Source: Saprospiraceae bacterium (GTDB lineage Bacteria; Bacteroidota; Bacteroidia; Chitinophagales; Saprospiraceae). From it: 18,352 nt of DNA. Below the pieces are notes generated by a model. That model did no database searches and was not told the origin of the DNA. It was given only the letters and a program-made list of their open reading frames with translations. Position 1 is the first letter of the stretch, and the number at the start of each line of letters is the position of its first letter. Made by a program: the position numbers and the translations under genes. The stretch covers positions 1 through 18,352 of the forward strand of contig JADKGF010000040.1 of assembly GCA_016717105.1 (NCBI GenBank), in the 5' to 3' direction. Of this stretch, positions 1-8,179 are shown piece after piece.

Positions 1-116
1 ACAACTTACTTTTGTTCAGTAATTAAAATTCAAACCACTTACACAAAGTGTTTTTACCAGCATCTGAGATTTAAATACTCGAGAAATTACACCCACCCAC
101 GACAAACCTCATAGCA

Positions 117-232
117 TGTATAGTTTATTTAGGATTAATTGTTTAACCTGTATAGCTATTTTAGGACGAGACACCTAGATGATGTATAGATAGTGTATAG
201 ATAGTGTATGGATAGTGTATGGATAGTGTATG
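117..232. repeat. TGTAT(A/G)G repeat tract with 11-bp tandem core
   Basis: Four consecutive 11-bp units (GATAGTGTATA once, then GATAGTGTATG three times) fill 189-232, preceded by a degenerate unit at 178-188. The shared core TGTATAG/TGTATGG also occurs at 117-123 and 149-155, inside an imperfect 18-bp direct repeat (117-134 against 149-166, 15 of 18 identical). The tandem spacing is about one helical turn, so a protein bound to each copy would sit on one face of the DNA. The tract ends 38 bases before the small gene at 270. Its role as operator, iteron or recombination site is inference; simple slippage of a tandem repeat would also explain the core. Confidence 0.7.
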
Positions 233-269
233 ACAATAGTATCATCAATTATGGCAAATAAAGTGTAGT

Positions 270-467
270 ATGAGCAAATTTTCAAGACTGATTATATACC
301 CCAAAGATGTCTCCGCCATCACTGGTAAGAACTACCGGACTTCTTGGCTCTTATTAAATAAGATCAAAACCTACTATGGCAAGAAAGATCATCAACCCAT
401 TACGGTATTAGAATTTTGTGAATACATGGGTTTGAAAGTAGAAGATGTAATTTCAGTCATGAATTAG
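270..467 (+). CDS. small conserved Bacteroidota protein, putative DNA-binding
   Basis: A 65-residue protein whose opening (SRLIIYPKDVSAITGK) and close (TVLEFCEYMGLKVEDVISVMN) resemble, from memory, a family of short proteins common in Bacteroidota and often near integrases or RteC-like genes. The layout reads as a strand followed by short helices, in the manner of a small helix-turn-helix protein, but I see no decisive DNA-binding motif. The ATG start follows an A-rich stretch after the 11-bp repeat tract, which could be its control region. It converges on the RteC-family gene with a 32-base gap. No function can be assigned; DNA binding is a guess from size, charge and location. Confidence 0.7.
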   Translation: MSKFSRLIIYPKDVSAITGKNYRTSWLLLNKIKTYYGKKDHQPITVLEFCEYMGLKVEDVISVMN

Positions 468-499
468 AGCACTTATTGTTTACCAAAGGGGGAATGGCA

Positions 500-1264
500 T
501 TAGGGCTTATTGCGATGTCTTTTTTGTTTGTCTTGGAGAGCTTTCGCTTTTTTATTACAAAATCTTGCAGGGTCCTGACGTTCCATTATATCATGCGAAG
601 TACCATCAAAATCAGTAATATTCACTTCAAAGAATAATTGAAATCGCTCATGTAATTCCTTCAATGTCACATCACCATTATTGATTACTTTAGTCTCTTT
701 CCAACTTGTTAGCTCCTCCACATACTCAATCTGCAATCCTGTCCACTCTAATTTCCTAAAATCGGCAATCTTATCTTCTATTTGCCTACTGTCCAATTTA
801 TTATCCAAATATTTTTGCAACATATAAAGTGCTTTGATTACGGCAAAAATATTACATTTTTCCGATTTTTTGACAAACCATATATTATCTTTTTCCGCAT
901 TATCCAAACGATAGTACTTTAATTCTTCCACAATGGTCTTAGAATCGTCATGCAGACTGGTTTCAAGTTCCTTGTAATATTTCCGCTCTTTACCAATTGG
1001 TTTTTCAGACTCAAGATCCAGCAACCTTTCGTAATATATACCATACTGAAATAATTTTGGTCTTTCATTACGGTAATAATTGATCTCTTCTGCTTCAGAT
1101 TGAAAGGGAAATGTGTTTTCCAGCTCAACCATCTTGGATATTTGTGATACAATGAAATTTTTCCTTTGCTTTATCGTTTCCAGACTTAATAAAGACGTAT
1201 GCCCTACATCATTGCAGAATACCTCGAAGGCATTTATAACGGAATGTAGCTCTTTTAAAAGCAT
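500..1264 (-). CDS. RteC-family protein
   Basis: A 254-residue protein matching the RteC family, named after the regulator that activates excision of Bacteroides conjugative transposons such as CTnDOT. Recognisable parts are the segment NYYRNERPKLFQYGIYYERL (62-81) followed by LESEKPIGKERKYYKELE (84-101), which fits the family pattern FFK..KP...skLIYY...iE..kP. A C-terminal block then has LEWTG (172-176), NNGDVTLKEL (195-204) and FQLFFEVNITDFD, which fits the family's L.WTG...ELiyAL....N.G...i..i...Fe..F. Length is normal. It starts 15 bases after the recombinase stop on the same strand, so the two were probably co-transcribed. Family assignment is from motif memory; an actual role in controlling excision here is inference. 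The lysine/arginine-rich tail (KQKRHRNK) may contact nucleic acid. Confidence 0.75.
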   Translation of the reverse strand: MLLKELHSVINAFEVFCNDVGHTSLLSLETIKQRKNFIVSQISKMVELENTFPFQSEAEEINYYRNERPKLFQYGIYYERLLDLESEKPIGKERKYYKELETSLHDDSKTIVEELKYYRLDNAEKDNIWFVKKSEKCNIFAVIKALYMLQKYLDNKLDSRQIEDKIADFRKLEWTGLQIEYVEELTSWKETKVINNGDVTLKELHERFQLFFEVNITDFDGTSHDIMERQDPARFCNKKAKALQDKQKRHRNKP

Positions 1265-1279
1265 AGGCTATATCAATCT

Positions 1280-2508
1280 TCACTTAACAGGTTTAGGGTA
1301 AAACTTACAATCAATCAAAAAAACTCTACTTTCTACAATCTTACCATAAATCTGTGTGGTCTTTATGCTTTTGTGGCCAAGCATTTTGCTTGTAGCTTCG
1401 AGACTCACACCATTTGTCAATAGAACAGTAGTCGCAAATGTATGCCGGGCAATGTGCGTGGTCAATGGTTTGGGAATGCCACATATATCTGCTAATTCTT
1501 TAAGGTAGGTATTTAGCCTTTGATTGCTTTTCATTGGTAGAAGACGATTCTTGCTCACACATACAGGATGCTCTTTATACTTTTCTATAATATTTAGTGC
1601 TGGCTCTAGTAAAGGAACATTACTTACATTATCATTTTTCTGTCTAGAAGTATATATCCATTTCTTACCGTTGATGCCAGTAACTAAATGATCAGAACAT
1701 AGAAGGGAAGTATCTTTGTAGGCATATCCTGTATAACAACAGAAAACAAAACAATCTCGCACCTCACTCAATCTAGGAATAGTAATTTCCTTTTCAACAA
1801 TTCGCTGCAACTCTTCAGCGGTGAGATATTCCTTTTTTGTCTCTTTTGTATGTGCCTTATAAGATGACAATACATTTTTGACTAAGTAATCATATTTTAC
1901 ACCATAATCAAGTACTCGACTTAGATATTGCATAAACTTGACCAGTGTATTTTGATGAAGCTTTACAATAGATTTTAGGTATATCTCATATTCCATAGCA
2001 AAGAATATTTGATCTGATCGATCTGGATATCTGATACTTGGTATTTGTACACAAGAAAATCTAGAATCCTTCCTTTGTACAATTTATAGCGATTGAAAGT
2101 AATCTTTCCAATCCCTATTCCCACAAGGCCTTCATATTGCTGATTGTGAAGCTCACACAATTCAGAAATGGTGATCGCATGTTTTTTTGAAGCTTCATCT
2201 TTACCCATCAAACGATTACGAATTTCATCAACAGTAATATCTTCCTGGTTGGCCTTCATAGTATGGAATATTTGTAGTACATCCATTTTCATAGTATCCA
2301 AATGGAGATTGATGGTGCTAACCTTTTTAGAGCTGCCTTTGACCCTGCCAAAATTGGAATCCCATTCATCAAAATTTACTTTGTGGCCAGTTCCGATGTA
2401 AGCGCGCCGACCTGACAGGTACAATTGCATTATCACAGGTGATGATCCTGAATTCTTTTTATCCGACCGAAGGATAAAACTTACCTTAAGAATTTCTAAC
2501 TTTTTCAT
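1280..2508 (-). pseudogene. tyrosine recombinase / integrase, split by a frameshift
   Basis: Two overlapping frames make one Bacteroidota-type site-specific recombinase. Frame one (2508-1975) carries the arm-type DNA-binding region (about residues 1-95) and the start of the SAM-like core-binding domain. Frame two (from about 2000 to 1280) carries the rest of that domain and the catalytic domain. Visible catalytic residues are the Lys in TSRQKND, HIARH (His and Arg of the HxxR box), GHKSIKTTQIY (His and the nucleophile Tyr). The first catalytic Arg is replaced: the segment reads TGYAYKD, as in a large Bacteroidota subgroup and comparable to IntDOT. The join lies at 1999-2004: one extra T in a TTT run restores ...KYSFAMEYEIYLKSI.... 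The tail after the Tyr (VFLIDCKFYPKPVK) is unlike the usual family end and may hide a second change. The gene sits next to the 3' end of tRNA-Arg, the classic integrase position. It may be a true pseudogene or a consensus error. Confidence 0.85.
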
Positions 2509-2575
2509 TTGTATTGCATGGTTTTAAAACGTGAAAAAATACTTTCCTGTTGCCATGCAGCGTAAAATAAGTGAA

Positions 2576-2680
2576 GAATTGTCGCGTATAAACATTTGCG
2601 ACAGCTATTTTGGTATTTGCGACGGTCGCAAATGTGTCGCAAAATAGTATGCTTTTTGACCCTTGTCGCTGAATTGTCGC
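2576..2680. repeat. GTCGC-motif cluster with a perfect 9-bp palindrome
   Basis: Seven GTCGC/GCGAC motifs lie in about 105 bases: 2581-2585, 2598-2602, 2619-2623, 2625-2629, 2636-2640, 2665-2669 and 2676-2680. The central pair forms a perfect inverted repeat, ATTTGCGAC at 2615-2623 and GTCGCAAAT at 2625-2633, with one base between. A third ATTTGCGAC lies at 2594-2602, and GTCGCAAAA at 2636-2644 extends the pattern. GAATTGTCGC occurs directly repeated at 2576-2585 and 2671-2680, bracketing the cluster. In an AT-rich intergenic region this is clearly non-random. Its place between recombinase and tRNA 3' end suggests recombinase arm sites, excisionase sites or an operator for the recombinase promoter; which of these is inference. 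Confidence 0.75.
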
Positions 2681-2785
2681 ATTAAATTCAGTTTAAAAAA
2701 CATCAATTTAGCAATGTATTTATTCATAACTCCTTGAAAAACAAACGCCAAACAAGAAATTCATCTTATTTGGCATTCATAAGGG

Positions 2786-2859
2786 TGATCCCGACAGGAT
2801 TCGAACCTGTGACCCACAGATTAGAAATCTGTTGCTCTATCCAGCTGAGCTACGGAACC
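2786..2859 (-). tRNA. tRNA-Arg (anticodon TCT)
   Basis: Read on the minus strand, 74 bases fold as a complete tRNA. The acceptor stem GGTTCCG pairs with CGGGATC (two G-U pairs), followed by discriminator A. The D arm contains AGCTCAGCTGGATAGAGC, and the anticodon stem ACAGA/TCTGT encloses loop TTTCTAA with anticodon TCT. The T arm is ACAGG-TTCGAAT-CCTGT. CCA is not encoded. The 3' end faces the recombinase, so this is the likely chromosomal attachment locus of the element to its left. I did not find a second copy of the tRNA 3' sequence in positions 1-2785, so the opposite att site must lie outside or be lost. Confidence 0.95.
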
Positions 2860-2888
2860 TAATTTGTGACCTAAATCAAAATCGGCTG

Positions 2889-2896
2889 CAAATGTA
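2889..2896 (-). promoter_or_regulatory. putative -7 box for tRNA-Arg
   Basis: On the minus strand the sequence is TACATTTG, a full match to the Bacteroidota -7 consensus TAnnTTTG, placed 30 bases upstream of the mature tRNA 5' end. No clear -33 TTG element is present at the usual spacing. The motif is short and could occur by chance. Confidence 0.4.
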
Positions 2897-2938
2897 TGAC
2901 ATTATTTACTAATTAAAAAAATATTTGATAAAAAATCT

Positions 2939-4258
2939 TCATCTCTTATTCACAATCGAAAAGTAGTCTTTGGCCTTACCTTGTAAATAGTGCTCATTGC
3001 CATCAAAGACGCCTTCACCATTGATAATCGTTCTTACAACTTTACCAGTAAATGTTTTTCCTTCTAAGGGTGACCATCCACATTTGTATTGGATATTTGA
3101 CTTATTTATGGTCCAGATTTTATTTGGGTCCACTAGTACCAAGTCTGCTTTAAATCCCTCGTCTATGTATCCGCGTTCGCTGATTCTGAAGCAATCCGCT
3201 GGTGCATGACACATCTTTTCTATGATTCGCTCTTTGCTTATTTTACCATTTTGACAAAATTCAAGCATGATGTTCAGGCTATGCTGGACTAATGGAAGTC
3301 CTGAAGGCGCTTGTATATAGCCTTGTTGCTTTTCATCCCAAGTGTGAGGCGCATGGTCTGTCGCTATGATATCAAAGTGATTGTCTAGCAGGGCAGGGAA
3401 GAGGGCATTTCTGTGTTCTTGAGATTTGATAGCAGGATTGCACTTTGTGAGATTGCCAGATACAGGATAATCATCAGCAGAAAAGTACAAATGATGCACA
3501 CATACTTCAGCGGTTATTCTTTTTTCCAGTAATGGAATATTATTTTCAAACAAACCAATTTCATCTGCTGTGGATATGTGGAGAATATGCAGTCGAGTGT
3601 TATATTTTTTCGCAAGGTCGATAGCTATTGATGATGATCGAAAGCATCCTTCAGCAGATCGTATCAATGGATGCATCTCCGCAGTTAGTTGGTCGTTATA
3701 CTTGGATTTGTATTCCGCAAGGTTTTGTCTAATGGTTGATTCGTCTTCACAGTGCGTAGCAATCAGCATAGGCACATTGGCAAAAAGATGATTTAGCGTA
3801 GCATGATTATCAACAAGCATGTTGCCAGTACTTGATCCCATAAAGATTTTAATGCCACACACATTTGTAGGGTTTGTCCGCATGACCTCATCATAATTAT
3901 CATTGGATGCGCCCATGAAAAATGAATAATTTGCATAAGAATACTTCGCAGCTACATCGTATTTTTCTTGCAATAATGTTTGAGTAAGTGTTGCAGGATT
4001 AGTATTGGGCATCTCCATAAAGGATGTAACGCCTCCAGCGATAGCGGCCTTGGATTCACTGGCGATATCAGCTTTGTGTGTAAAACCTGGTTCTCTGAAG
4101 TGGACCTGATCATCTATTATGCCTGGAATAAGCCACAAACCATCGCCATTTATCTCTTGGTACTTACCTTGGATATTGATTTGTGGGTCGATTTTAACAA
4201 TTTTATCATTTTCAGTAAGGACATCCATATATTGTGATTTGCCCCTGTTGATGACCAA
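2939..4258 (-). CDS. pyrC: dihydroorotase
   Basis: Cyclises N-carbamoyl-aspartate to dihydroorotate in cytosolic pyrimidine synthesis. Numbering is from the TTG at 4258. The metal-site opening is DDQVHFREPG (Gln51, His53, Arg55); the first His of the usual HxH is Gln, which I recall as normal for the Bacteroidota subgroup. The bridging lysine is probably Lys137 in GIKIFMGSS. His169 (ATHCED), His227 (HILHIST) and Asp301 (ATDHAPH) complete the site. The open frame has no ATG start and begins at TTG 4258 or another weak codon. An ATG at 4284 opens a frame reading MQRILIKA, the expected first strand of the family. Adding one A to the AAA run at 4265-4267 joins them as MQRILIKGALVINRGK. The true start is therefore probably 4284, with a one-base loss. 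A -7 box at 4304-4311 fits that start. The gene stands alone, divergent from the membrane-enzyme pair. Confidence 0.9.
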   Translation of the reverse strand: MVINRGKSQYMDVLTENDKIVKIDPQINIQGKYQEINGDGLWLIPGIIDDQVHFREPGFTHKADIASESKAAIAGGVTSFMEMPNTNPATLTQTLLQEKYDVAAKYSYANYSFFMGASNDNYDEVMRTNPTNVCGIKIFMGSSTGNMLVDNHATLNHLFANVPMLIATHCEDESTIRQNLAEYKSKYNDQLTAEMHPLIRSAEGCFRSSSIAIDLAKKYNTRLHILHISTADEIGLFENNIPLLEKRITAEVCVHHLYFSADDYPVSGNLTKCNPAIKSQEHRNALFPALLDNHFDIIATDHAPHTWDEKQQGYIQAPSGLPLVQHSLNIMLEFCQNGKISKERIIEKMCHAPADCFRISERGYIDEGFKADLVLVDPNKIWTINKSNIQYKCGWSPLEGKTFTGKVVRTIINGEGVFDGNEHYLQGKAKDYFSIVNKR

Positions 4259-4303
4259 AGCGCCTTTATTAATATTCTCTGCATGGTTTGGGTTTTAAAA
4301 TCT

Positions 4304-4311
4304 CAAAATTA
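4304..4311 (-). promoter_or_regulatory. putative -7 box for dihydroorotase
   Basis: The minus strand reads TAATTTTG, matching TAnnTTTG. It lies 20 bases upstream of the ATG at 4284, giving a short leader typical of Bacteroidota. This supports 4284 rather than 4258 as the original start of the dihydroorotase gene. No convincing -33 element was seen. Confidence 0.4.
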
Positions 4312-4372
4312 AAGTTTTGGACGTAGAATTAATAAAAAATTAAACCTGAGTTGTGTTTAAATTCAAAATTAA

Positions 4373-6334
4373 GTGAACAATGTAAGATTAAGCCCGAATT
4401 CAAAATTATCTTTGCCCCAATATATACTTGCATTGAAAGATCGAATAATATTTTTTGGTTGGTGGTACCTTATCTTAATGGTCACGTATGCGATGTGCCG
4501 TTTTTTATTTTATTTCTATAATAGCAGTGATTTTGACAATACCATCGATCTAAGTACCATATTTTTGCATGGCATGAGATTTGATTTTTCTACTGTGGCA
4601 ATGGTCAATGGCATTTTTTGTTTACTTTTCATTTTACCGCTAGGTAAATTTAGCATTTCAGAGATTTATTTGAAGGTTTTAGTAGGTCTCATGGTTGCCG
4701 TAAATGGATTTTTCGTTGCGCTCAATTTGGTGGACGTCGTATATTTTCCATTTGTCCAGAAGCGATTGCAAAGTGATGCTTTGTTATTTCTCAATGGTGA
4801 AAAAGGTAATGAAGCATTCGGTATGATTCCTGCTTTTGCGGTCCAATATTGGCAAATATGGTTGTTGTTGTGTATTTGTTTGGTTGTATTATTTCGATTG
4901 GTCAAATTATTGTATAACAAGTACTTAAAGCATACTGTAGTCGAATTTTCATGGGTGAATGTATTGTTCTTATTGGGAATAGCTGCGGTACATATTTACG
5001 GCATTCGCGGTGGTACTCAATTGCGACCTATAGGCGTTTTGGATGCTTCCAATGTCGGTGGCGTAAAGAATTCGCCATTTATACTCAATTCTGGATTTTC
5101 ACTGTTAAGAACTTGGAGCAACAAATCGATCGCAGATGTTAGATATTTTCCAGATAGTGCTTTGTCAGGTTGTTTTTCTCCTGTAAAACCAAGCAATCCC
5201 ACTGAAAATACATCGGATTTCCATAAAAATAATGTTGTTGTTATCTTGGTGGAAAGCCTGTCTCGTCAATATATGCCTTATTTTGGTGGCCCAGGATACA
5301 TGCCGTTTTTAGATTCATTGATGAGTCAAAGTTTGGTATTTGGCAATGGATACGCCAATGCAAGAGAATCAGTCCAAGGTGTACCAGCAGCACTTGCATC
5401 GATTCCCGCTTGGATGGACGAACCTTTTATTTTTTCAAGATACGCTTCCAATAAAGTTTCTTCGATCGCTGACGTACTCAAAAAAGATGGATATACATCC
5501 TTATTTTTCCATGGAGCGACTACTGGGTCTATGGGTTTTCATTCATTTACCACAGCTACAGGTTTTGATCGATATATTGGTCGTGAAGATTATAACAATG
5601 AAGCACATTTTGATGGTTCTTGGGGTATTTGGGATCACTATTTTTTGCCTTTTATGGTAGATGAACTTTCAAAAGTAAAACAACCATTTTTTGCATCTAC
5701 CTTGACACTCAATTCTCATCATCCTTTTCTTTTGCCAAAGGGATACATTGTAGCCAAGAATTATAAAACCATACCCATTCTCAATTCATTTCAATATGTA
5801 GATCAGGCATTGTCTGACTTTTTCAAAAAAGCAGCAACAACAGATTGGTATGAACATACGATTTTTGTTATTACAGCTGATCATACCGGTCCAGACATTT
5901 CCAAAGCCAAAAGGCCTGATGATGACTATCGGATTCCAATTATATTTTTTAAGCCGGATGGAAGTTTATGCGGAAATAGCGATCAGATAGTAAATCATAT
6001 AGACATCATGCCTACAATTATGGATTTATTGGGTATAGAAGGCCAACTTTTTACCTTGGGCACAAGTATGTTGGACGAATCATGTGAGAAATATGTTGTC
6101 AATTATAGAATGGGCATGTATCAATATTCGGATCAAGATTATTTTGTGTATTTTGACGGTCAAAAGGCCATAGCATTATATGATAGAAATGATGATAAGT
6201 ATTTTAAAAACAATCTTATACATATATTAAAATATGATAATATAATTGAAAATGCGGAAGAGAAGATTAAGAAATCTATACAAGCATTTAATCAGTCTTT
6301 GTTACAAAATAAAATGACACCGAATGCCTATTGA
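4373..6334 (+). CDS. LtaS-like membrane phosphotransferase, Ser-nucleophile type
   Basis: A 653-residue inner-membrane enzyme of the LtaS/sulfatase-fold family. Roughly five hydrophobic segments occupy residues 25-215, and the catalytic domain, expected in the periplasm, spans about 285-580. Active-site candidates in order are Glu294 (LVESLS), Ser333 (ARESVQG) at the nucleophile position held by Thr in S. aureus LtaS, His449/450 (NSHHPF) and Asp503-His504 (TADHTG). Family members move a phospho-headgroup from a phospholipid to an acceptor. Gram-negative Bacteroidota make no lipoteichoic acid, so the acceptor here is probably a lipid or envelope glycan; this is inference. The start is GTG at 4373, because a stop codon directly precedes it. 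The stop overlaps the next gene by 11 bases, so the two are translationally coupled and probably act together. Confidence 0.85.
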   Translation: MNNVRLSPNSKLSLPQYILALKDRIIFFGWWYLILMVTYAMCRFLFYFYNSSDFDNTIDLSTIFLHGMRFDFSTVAMVNGIFCLLFILPLGKFSISEIYLKVLVGLMVAVNGFFVALNLVDVVYFPFVQKRLQSDALLFLNGEKGNEAFGMIPAFAVQYWQIWLLLCICLVVLFRLVKLLYNKYLKHTVVEFSWVNVLFLLGIAAVHIYGIRGGTQLRPIGVLDASNVGGVKNSPFILNSGFSLLRTWSNKSIADVRYFPDSALSGCFSPVKPSNPTENTSDFHKNNVVVILVESLSRQYMPYFGGPGYMPFLDSLMSQSLVFGNGYANARESVQGVPAALASIPAWMDEPFIFSRYASNKVSSIADVLKKDGYTSLFFHGATTGSMGFHSFTTATGFDRYIGREDYNNEAHFDGSWGIWDHYFLPFMVDELSKVKQPFFASTLTLNSHHPFLLPKGYIVAKNYKTIPILNSFQYVDQALSDFFKKAATTDWYEHTIFVITADHTGPDISKAKRPDDDYRIPIIFFKPDGSLCGNSDQIVNHIDIMPTIMDLLGIEGQLFTLGTSMLDESCEKYVVNYRMGMYQYSDQDYFVYFDGQKAIALYDRNDDKYFKNNLIHILKYDNIIENAEEKIKKSIQAFNQSLLQNKMTPNAY

Positions 6335-8024
6335 TGTTTCGGAAATCGTTCCAGTGATTGGCGCTGCATTCAGACTAGATTTCTCCATGATTTGTGGTGC
6401 TTTTTTATTGGGATATATTCCATTTATACTATTTCACATTTTTGGGCAAGTCTTTTGGGTCAAAGTCACAAGGATTATCCACTGTTTAGTTTGGGCATTT
6501 GTAAGTATCGTCGAATTCTCATCAATCTTACTCTACAAAGAGTGGGGAAGTACGCTTGACAACAGGGCAATTTCCTATATAAGTCATCCACAAGAAGCGT
6601 GGGCATCAGTCAGAGATTTTATACCATTGGAAGTGATTTTTTTTGGTTTATTAATCTTGGTTGCTGGAATGAAGCGACTGTGGGACCTTTTTGAATCATG
6701 GACACCAACACGGTCTCATTATTTTCAGTCTGTGACATGGCTTGTTTTGGTTGGACCTTTGGCATTTTTGGGGTTAAGAGGTGGCTGGCAAAAATTACCT
6801 ATCGTGCCGTCTGATGCTTTTTATTCAGGTGATATGAAAAATAACTTTGCTGCTACAAATAAGGTTTGGTACTTTTTGTATTCCATCAAAAAATCTGGTA
6901 ATATTACTACAAGTTCAAAAGGAGATGATATCAAAAAATTTCAAGAAAATTATATCAAAACTGCTTGTAAAACAGATAGCCTTGGCACACCGTGGAAAGA
7001 TAAAAATATTGTCCTTATCATTGTAGAAGGTTGGTCCGCCGATATGGTTGGTTATTTATACAGTAAGGAAACGATTACGCCATTTTTTGATTCTTTGGCA
7101 CAATCTTCTGTCCAATTTACCAATGCCTTCAGTACCGGATTTCGGACAGACCAAGGATTGATGAGTATTTTGAGTGGTCTGCCTTCGATCCAGAGTATCA
7201 ATATGCCTGATAAATTGGATAAGGTTTTGAGTTTTCCTTCATTGGCCAAAGCCATGAAAGTTTCTGGAAGAAAAACTGCTTTTATATACGGCGGCGATCT
7301 CAATTTCTCCAACCTGTATAATTATCTTACTAGGATTCAATTTGATCCGATTATAAGAGACAAAGATTTTGACCGACAGCTACGATCGACAGATTGGGGC
7401 GTACCTGACCATCTTACTGTTGATAAGGCAATTGAAATTATTGATCATCAAAAAGATAATTTTTTTAGTACCTTGTTGTTATTGAGTTCACACGCACCAT
7501 TTGAGATACCTATTCCTAATAAATTTACAGGTATCGAAGGACAAGCCAATCAATACAAATCATCTGTAATGTATAGCGATATGGCTTTAAGGCAATTTTT
7601 TAAGCAGGCGAGCAAACGGGCTTGGTATAACAATACGATCTTTATCATTACATCAGATCATGGAAGTACCCATTCGGGATGGGCAAAGATGGAAGACCAC
7701 AACAGATTTAGAATACCTATGATCATATTTGATCCATCTTCGTCTGCTATCAGTGGACAAAAAATAACAACACCTTGCAACCATTTTGATCTGCCTTTGA
7801 CTATTTGTAATATGGCTGGAGCAGATGGACATGCATTTAAATATAGTCGCGATATGTTTTGTGGCGATGTGAATCAATATGCATACTGGAATGTAGATGT
7901 TGCAGCAGGTATGTATGGTTTGCAAGATAGTATAGTTTCATCTATTGATAAAACAAATAGTAATGATTCCAACCAAGCTGTCCTGTTTTTGGACATGATA
8001 AAAACATGGTTTAATACGCTTTAA
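6324..8024 (+). CDS. LtaS-like membrane phosphotransferase, Thr-nucleophile type, short N-terminus
   Basis: A 566-residue second member of the LtaS/sulfatase-fold family. Active-site candidates are Glu235 (IVEGWS), Thr275 (FRTDQGL) as nucleophile, the His of SSHAPF and Asp445-His446 (TSDHGS). It therefore differs from its upstream partner, which has Ser at the nucleophile position. Membrane segments lie at about residues 18-40, 45-70, 100-120 and 130-150. The protein opens with AAFRLDFS, which corresponds to the GMRFDFS motif at about residue 66 of the partner. It thus lacks the first transmembrane helix and about 50 residues, and a stop codon three codons upstream prevents extension. The start ATG lies inside the last codons of the upstream gene. 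The two probably form a complex or successive steps on one substrate; that is inference. Confidence 0.85.
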   Translation: MPIDVSEIVPVIGAAFRLDFSMICGAFLLGYIPFILFHIFGQVFWVKVTRIIHCLVWAFVSIVEFSSILLYKEWGSTLDNRAISYISHPQEAWASVRDFIPLEVIFFGLLILVAGMKRLWDLFESWTPTRSHYFQSVTWLVLVGPLAFLGLRGGWQKLPIVPSDAFYSGDMKNNFAATNKVWYFLYSIKKSGNITTSSKGDDIKKFQENYIKTACKTDSLGTPWKDKNIVLIIVEGWSADMVGYLYSKETITPFFDSLAQSSVQFTNAFSTGFRTDQGLMSILSGLPSIQSINMPDKLDKVLSFPSLAKAMKVSGRKTAFIYGGDLNFSNLYNYLTRIQFDPIIRDKDFDRQLRSTDWGVPDHLTVDKAIEIIDHQKDNFFSTLLLLSSHAPFEIPIPNKFTGIEGQANQYKSSVMYSDMALRQFFKQASKRAWYNNTIFIITSDHGSTHSGWAKMEDHNRFRIPMIIFDPSSSAISGQKITTPCNHFDLPLTICNMAGADGHAFKYSRDMFCGDVNQYAYWNVDVAAGMYGLQDSIVSSIDKTNSNDSNQAVLFLDMIKTWFNTL

Positions 8025-8179
8025 ACTATATTATCCTATAAATTTCAAATTATTTGATAACATATTAATATTTTTTATAAACTATAAAATATTGATTGTT
8101 AAGGTGTAAATTTTAAGGGAATCCACCCAAAATTAGCAATTTTGTGCGTATTTTATGTACAACCAATTAGTAATATATA

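Noticed and set aside
36..55. Hairpin CACTT-ACACA-AAGTG followed by TTTTT, possible terminator of a gene left of the window
   Set aside because: A 5-bp AT-rich stem is too weak, and no gene is visible to its left.
178..232. Possible CRISPR array
   Set aside because: The 11-bp units abut one another with no spacers, and no cas-like gene is present.
4361..4409. Direct repeat ATTCAAAATTA (4361-4371 and 4399-4409) flanking the GTG start
   Set aside because: Eleven AT-rich bases repeated once in such a composition may well be chance, and the second copy is inside the coding sequence.
8067..8093. AT-only imperfect hairpin after the LtaS-like pair as terminator
   Set aside because: It is made only of A-T pairs with a two-base bulge and has no T tract after it, so it is unlikely to stop transcription.
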